Source: Chloroflexota bacterium
GTDB lineage: Bacteria; Chloroflexota; Limnocylindria; Limnocylindrales; CSP1-4
Assembly (NCBI GenBank): GCA_021777365.1
Contig: JAJYDP010000189.1
Coordinates: forward strand, 1-8,308
Length of the DNA stretch: 8,308 nucleotides
Direction: 5' to 3'
The notes beneath the pieces are model-generated. The model saw nothing but the letters and a program-made list of their open reading frames with translations. It had not been told where the DNA came from and did not search any database. Positions within the stretch are counted from its first letter, which is position 1. The number at the start of each line of letters is the position of its first letter. A program made the position numbers and the translations under genes. Below, piece after piece: positions 6,813 through 8,308 of the stretch.

Positions 6813-6970
6813 GCGTGGATCGTGCCACCACGCGACGTGCCGCAACAGGTCCATCGCGCACCGCGGTTGCCCTGCGTGTCGCGTATGCCTCGACGTGCCC
6901 ATCTCCAACGGGTCGCCGCAGGTCCGTGACGCACGGAGGCGAGCCGATCGCGCGTGGCGCCGCGCCCGCA

Positions 6971-6983
6971 CGGACCCGGTCCG
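6971..6983. promoter_or_regulatory. Interrupted palindrome at the -35 position, candidate operator
   Basis: CGGACC, one central C, then GGTCCG form a perfect 6-bp-arm inverted repeat. Its right arm (6978-6983) sits 17 nt before the -10 element at 7001-7006, exactly where a -35 hexamer would be, and there is no recognisable -35 sequence. This is where a dimeric repressor or activator could bind to control the sigma-factor promoter. No regulator gene is adjacent. Confidence 0.35.
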
Positions 6984-6997
6984 AAGCCGTATCGCGA

Positions 6998-7006
6998 TGC
7001 TAGACT
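6998..7006 (+). promoter_or_regulatory. Extended -10 promoter of the sigma/anti-sigma operon
   Basis: TGCTAGACT contains the extended -10 form TGn followed by TAGACT (TAnnnT). Transcription would start near 7013, giving a leader of about 36 nt to the GTG at 7049. The -35 region is poor, which an extended -10 can offset. This is a housekeeping-type promoter; no ECF-type motif is evident, so self-activation by the encoded sigma factor is not shown. Confidence 0.5.
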
Positions 7007-7024
7007 CGGGCGCCGAGCGAGGTG

Positions 7025-7033
7025 GGAGGAGGG
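7025..7033 (+). promoter_or_regulatory. Purine-rich Shine-Dalgarno tract before the sigma-factor gene
   Basis: GGAGGAGGG is a strong match to the anti-SD. It lies inside the frame opened by the GTG at 7022 and therefore argues against that start. The next in-frame GTG (7049) is 15 nt downstream, longer than usual. The codon at the ideal distance is ATC (7043), a very rare start. Confidence 0.5.
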
Positions 7034-7048
7034 CCCGGCGCCATCACC

Positions 7049-7660
7049 GTGGAGGAGCTTGCGCAGCCAGTCGAGCGCCCGGCGGATCCGTCGCGCGAGC
7101 GCGATCTCCGGCTCGCGCAGCGCGCCCGGGACGGGGATCTCGACGCGTTCAACGAGCTGGTCACGCTCCACCAGGACCACCTGCTCGCGTTGGCGGCACG
7201 CCTGACCGGCGACATCGACGCGGCACACGACGCGGTGCAGGAGGCCTTCATCCGCGCGTTCCGCAACCTGCACACGTTCCGCGGCGACTCGTTCCGGGCC
7301 TGGCTCGTGCGGATCGCGGTGAACACCTCCACGGACGTCCTGCGGGCCCGGAAGCGCCGGCCGAGCGAGCCGTACCCGGAGCGCGAGGACGAGCCGTGGG
7401 AACCGGGCGACGCGGCTGCGCCGGATCCGGAGCGCGAGGCGATCCGGCGCGCACAGTCGCGCGTCCTGTCGGCTGCGCTCGCCGGGCTCACCGACGGCCA
7501 GCGCGCGGCGATCCTCCTGTACGACGTCGAGGGCTTCGACTACCCGGAGATCGCGCGGCTGACGGGCGTGTCCCTGGGGACCGTCAAGTCGAGGATCCAT
7601 CGCGGCCGCCTCGCGCTGCGCGGGCTGCTGCACGACTCCATGGAACTCTTCCGGGACTGA
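7049..7660 (+). CDS. ECF-type sigma-70 family RNA polymerase sigma factor
   Basis: 203 residues from GTG 7049; a start at GTG 7022 would add nine. Region 2 spans about 33-101: DAFNELVTLHQDHLLALAARL, the core-binding DAVQEAFIRAF (61-71), and the -10 recognition segment FRAWLVRIAVNTSTDVLRAR (82-101). An acidic, Pro-rich linker (105-130) joins it to region 4 (about 136-195), whose helix-turn-helix is YPEIARLTGVSLGTVKSRIHRGR (165-187). Regions 1 and 3 are missing, as in extracytoplasmic-function sigma factors of about 200 residues. It directs RNA polymerase to a stress or envelope regulon until held by its anti-sigma factor. That partner is encoded 16 nt downstream on the same strand, and the two are surely co-transcribed. 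The regulon and the ECF subgroup cannot be assigned here. Confidence 0.93.
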   Translation: MEELAQPVERPADPSRERDLRLAQRARDGDLDAFNELVTLHQDHLLALAARLTGDIDAAHDAVQEAFIRAFRNLHTFRGDSFRAWLVRIAVNTSTDVLRARKRRPSEPYPEREDEPWEPGDAAAPDPEREAIRRAQSRVLSAALAGLTDGQRAAILLYDVEGFDYPEIARLTGVSLGTVKSRIHRGRLALRGLLHDSMELFRD

Positions 7661-7667
7661 GGGCGTC

Positions 7668-7674
7668 AGGAGGG
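7668..7674 (+). promoter_or_regulatory. Shine-Dalgarno sequence of the anti-sigma gene
   Basis: AGGAGGG is a strong match, but the GTG at 7677 is only 2-3 nt away, closer than normal. No other standard start codon in frame follows until GTG 7731, so 7677 is kept. Confidence 0.5.
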
Positions 7675-7676
7675 CC

Positions 7677-8308
7677 GTGAGCATCGACGGGAACCGGCAG
7701 GGGGGTCGCGCGAACGGCTCGGGCTCCGGTGTGCATGCCACGCACGACGAGCTGCTGATCGCGCGTTTCGTCGCCGGCGACGTGACCGGGACGGAGGCGG
7801 AGCTGGCGAGAGCCCGCATCGCGGACTGTGCGGACTGCGAGCGGCTCGCGGCCGATCTGGCCGCCATCGCCCGGGCGACCGCCGACCTGCCCCCGGTGCC
7901 CCGGCGCCGCGATTTCCGGATCACGCCCGAGCAGGCGGCGGAGCTGCGGCCGGCGAGCCCGCTCGCCAGGCTGCTGCGGTTCCTGGGCGGCGACCGGAAC
8001 GCCCCGCTGGTCCCGCTGCAGCGCCTGGCCGGGGCGACCGCGGCGATCGGCATCGTGATGGCGCTCGTGACGTCGCCCGTGGGGCTGTCGGCGCTCGCGC
8101 CGGGACACGCGACGTTCACGACCGGGCAGGCGGCTGCACCCGCGCTCGACGTGGCCGGCGCACCATCGCCGGGCGTCCTCGCCGCGGGCGCCCCGGCAGG
8201 GGCCGGCGCGGCGGCGTCCGCCGCGAGCGCGTTCCGGCCGGCTCCATCGCCGGCGGGCCCGGCGCTCCCCGCGCCGACGGCAGCGCCCGCCGGCGTCGTG
8301 TCGTCCCC
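7677..8308 (+). CDS. Anti-sigma factor, membrane-anchored, zf-HC2-like N-terminus (cut by the right edge)
   Basis: The frame opens at GTG 7677 and has no stop before the window ends, so at least 210 residues are encoded. An N-terminal domain of about 25-75 has the helical anti-sigma pattern ELLIARFVAGDVTGTEAELARARIADCADCERLAADL. It holds C51-x2-C54, but the His of the usual H-x3-C-x2-C zinc motif is Arg (R47). DFRITPEQAAELRP (79-92) follows, then a single membrane segment at about 117-140 (LAGATAAIGIVMALVTSPVGLSAL). The rest is an Ala/Pro/Gly/Ser-rich low-complexity region, expected outside the cell. The expected role is to bind the ECF sigma factor encoded just upstream and release it on an envelope signal. 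The identification rests on position, topology and the CxxC pattern; a distal sensor domain beyond the edge cannot be excluded. Confidence 0.8.
   Translation, partial: MSIDGNRQGGRANGSGSGVHATHDELLIARFVAGDVTGTEAELARARIADCADCERLAADLAAIARATADLPPVPRRRDFRITPEQAAELRPASPLARLLRFLGGDRNAPLVPLQRLAGATAAIGIVMALVTSPVGLSALAPGHATFTTGQAAAPALDVAGAPSPGVLAAGAPAGAGAAASAASAFRPAPSPAGPALPAPTAAPAGVVSS

Noticed and set aside
5062..6861. 599-codon minus-strand frame overlapping the beta-CASP gene
   Set aside because: The other frame contains all metal-binding and beta-CASP motifs in order.
6755..8119. 454-codon minus-strand frame antisense to the sigma and anti-sigma genes
   Set aside because: Sigma regions 2 and 4 are unmistakable on the plus strand; this frame has no family features.
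1..8308. CRISPR array, insertion sequence, tRNA or rRNA
   Set aside because: I found no regularly spaced repeats, transposase motifs or terminal repeats, and no tRNA-like arm pattern on either strand.

Overview
The window is very GC-rich (most third codon positions are G or C) and carries compact bacterial gene clusters. I favour Chloroflexota, possibly the Limnocylindria/Ellin6529 group. The reasons are the base composition, the sigma/anti-sigma style (an anti-sigma factor with a 'DFRITPEQAAELR'-type segment that I associate from memory with that phylum) and the short MprF-like and esterase pair. A high-GC actinobacterium is the main alternative. No marker gene settles it.

Layout, left to right. 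(1) Positions 1-427 hold no convincing complete gene, but include a perfect 12-bp stem-loop at 120-150. (2) A minus-strand two-gene operon covers 3800 down to 428. A membrane-anchored alpha/beta-hydrolase esterase (2199-3800) is followed after 7 nt by a six-TM protein with an MprF-type aminoacyl-tRNA:lipid transferase domain (428-2191). (3) A 325-bp divergent intergenic region (3801-4125) follows. (4) On the plus strand lie a 71-residue helical protein of unknown function (4126-4341) and a lipoprotein with two PF03640-type repeats (4448-5068). (5) The lipoprotein gene converges on a minus-strand beta-CASP metallo-beta-lactamase RNase (5094-6812); a perfect 13-bp hairpin lies inside the 3' end of the RNase gene. 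(6) Divergent from the RNase are an ECF sigma factor (7049-7660) and a membrane anti-sigma factor that runs off the right edge (7677 onward). A short regulatory region between them has an extended -10 promoter and an interrupted palindrome.

The common theme is the cell envelope. The operon may add amino acids to membrane lipids (cytoplasmic face) and remove them again (outer face). Next to it are a surface lipoprotein and a sigma/anti-sigma pair that would report on conditions outside the membrane. Whether the sigma factor controls the envelope genes cannot be told from this sequence. The most interesting items are the synthase-esterase operon, the palindrome at the sigma-factor promoter, the acidic insertion in the RNase, and the hairpin at the convergent gene ends.
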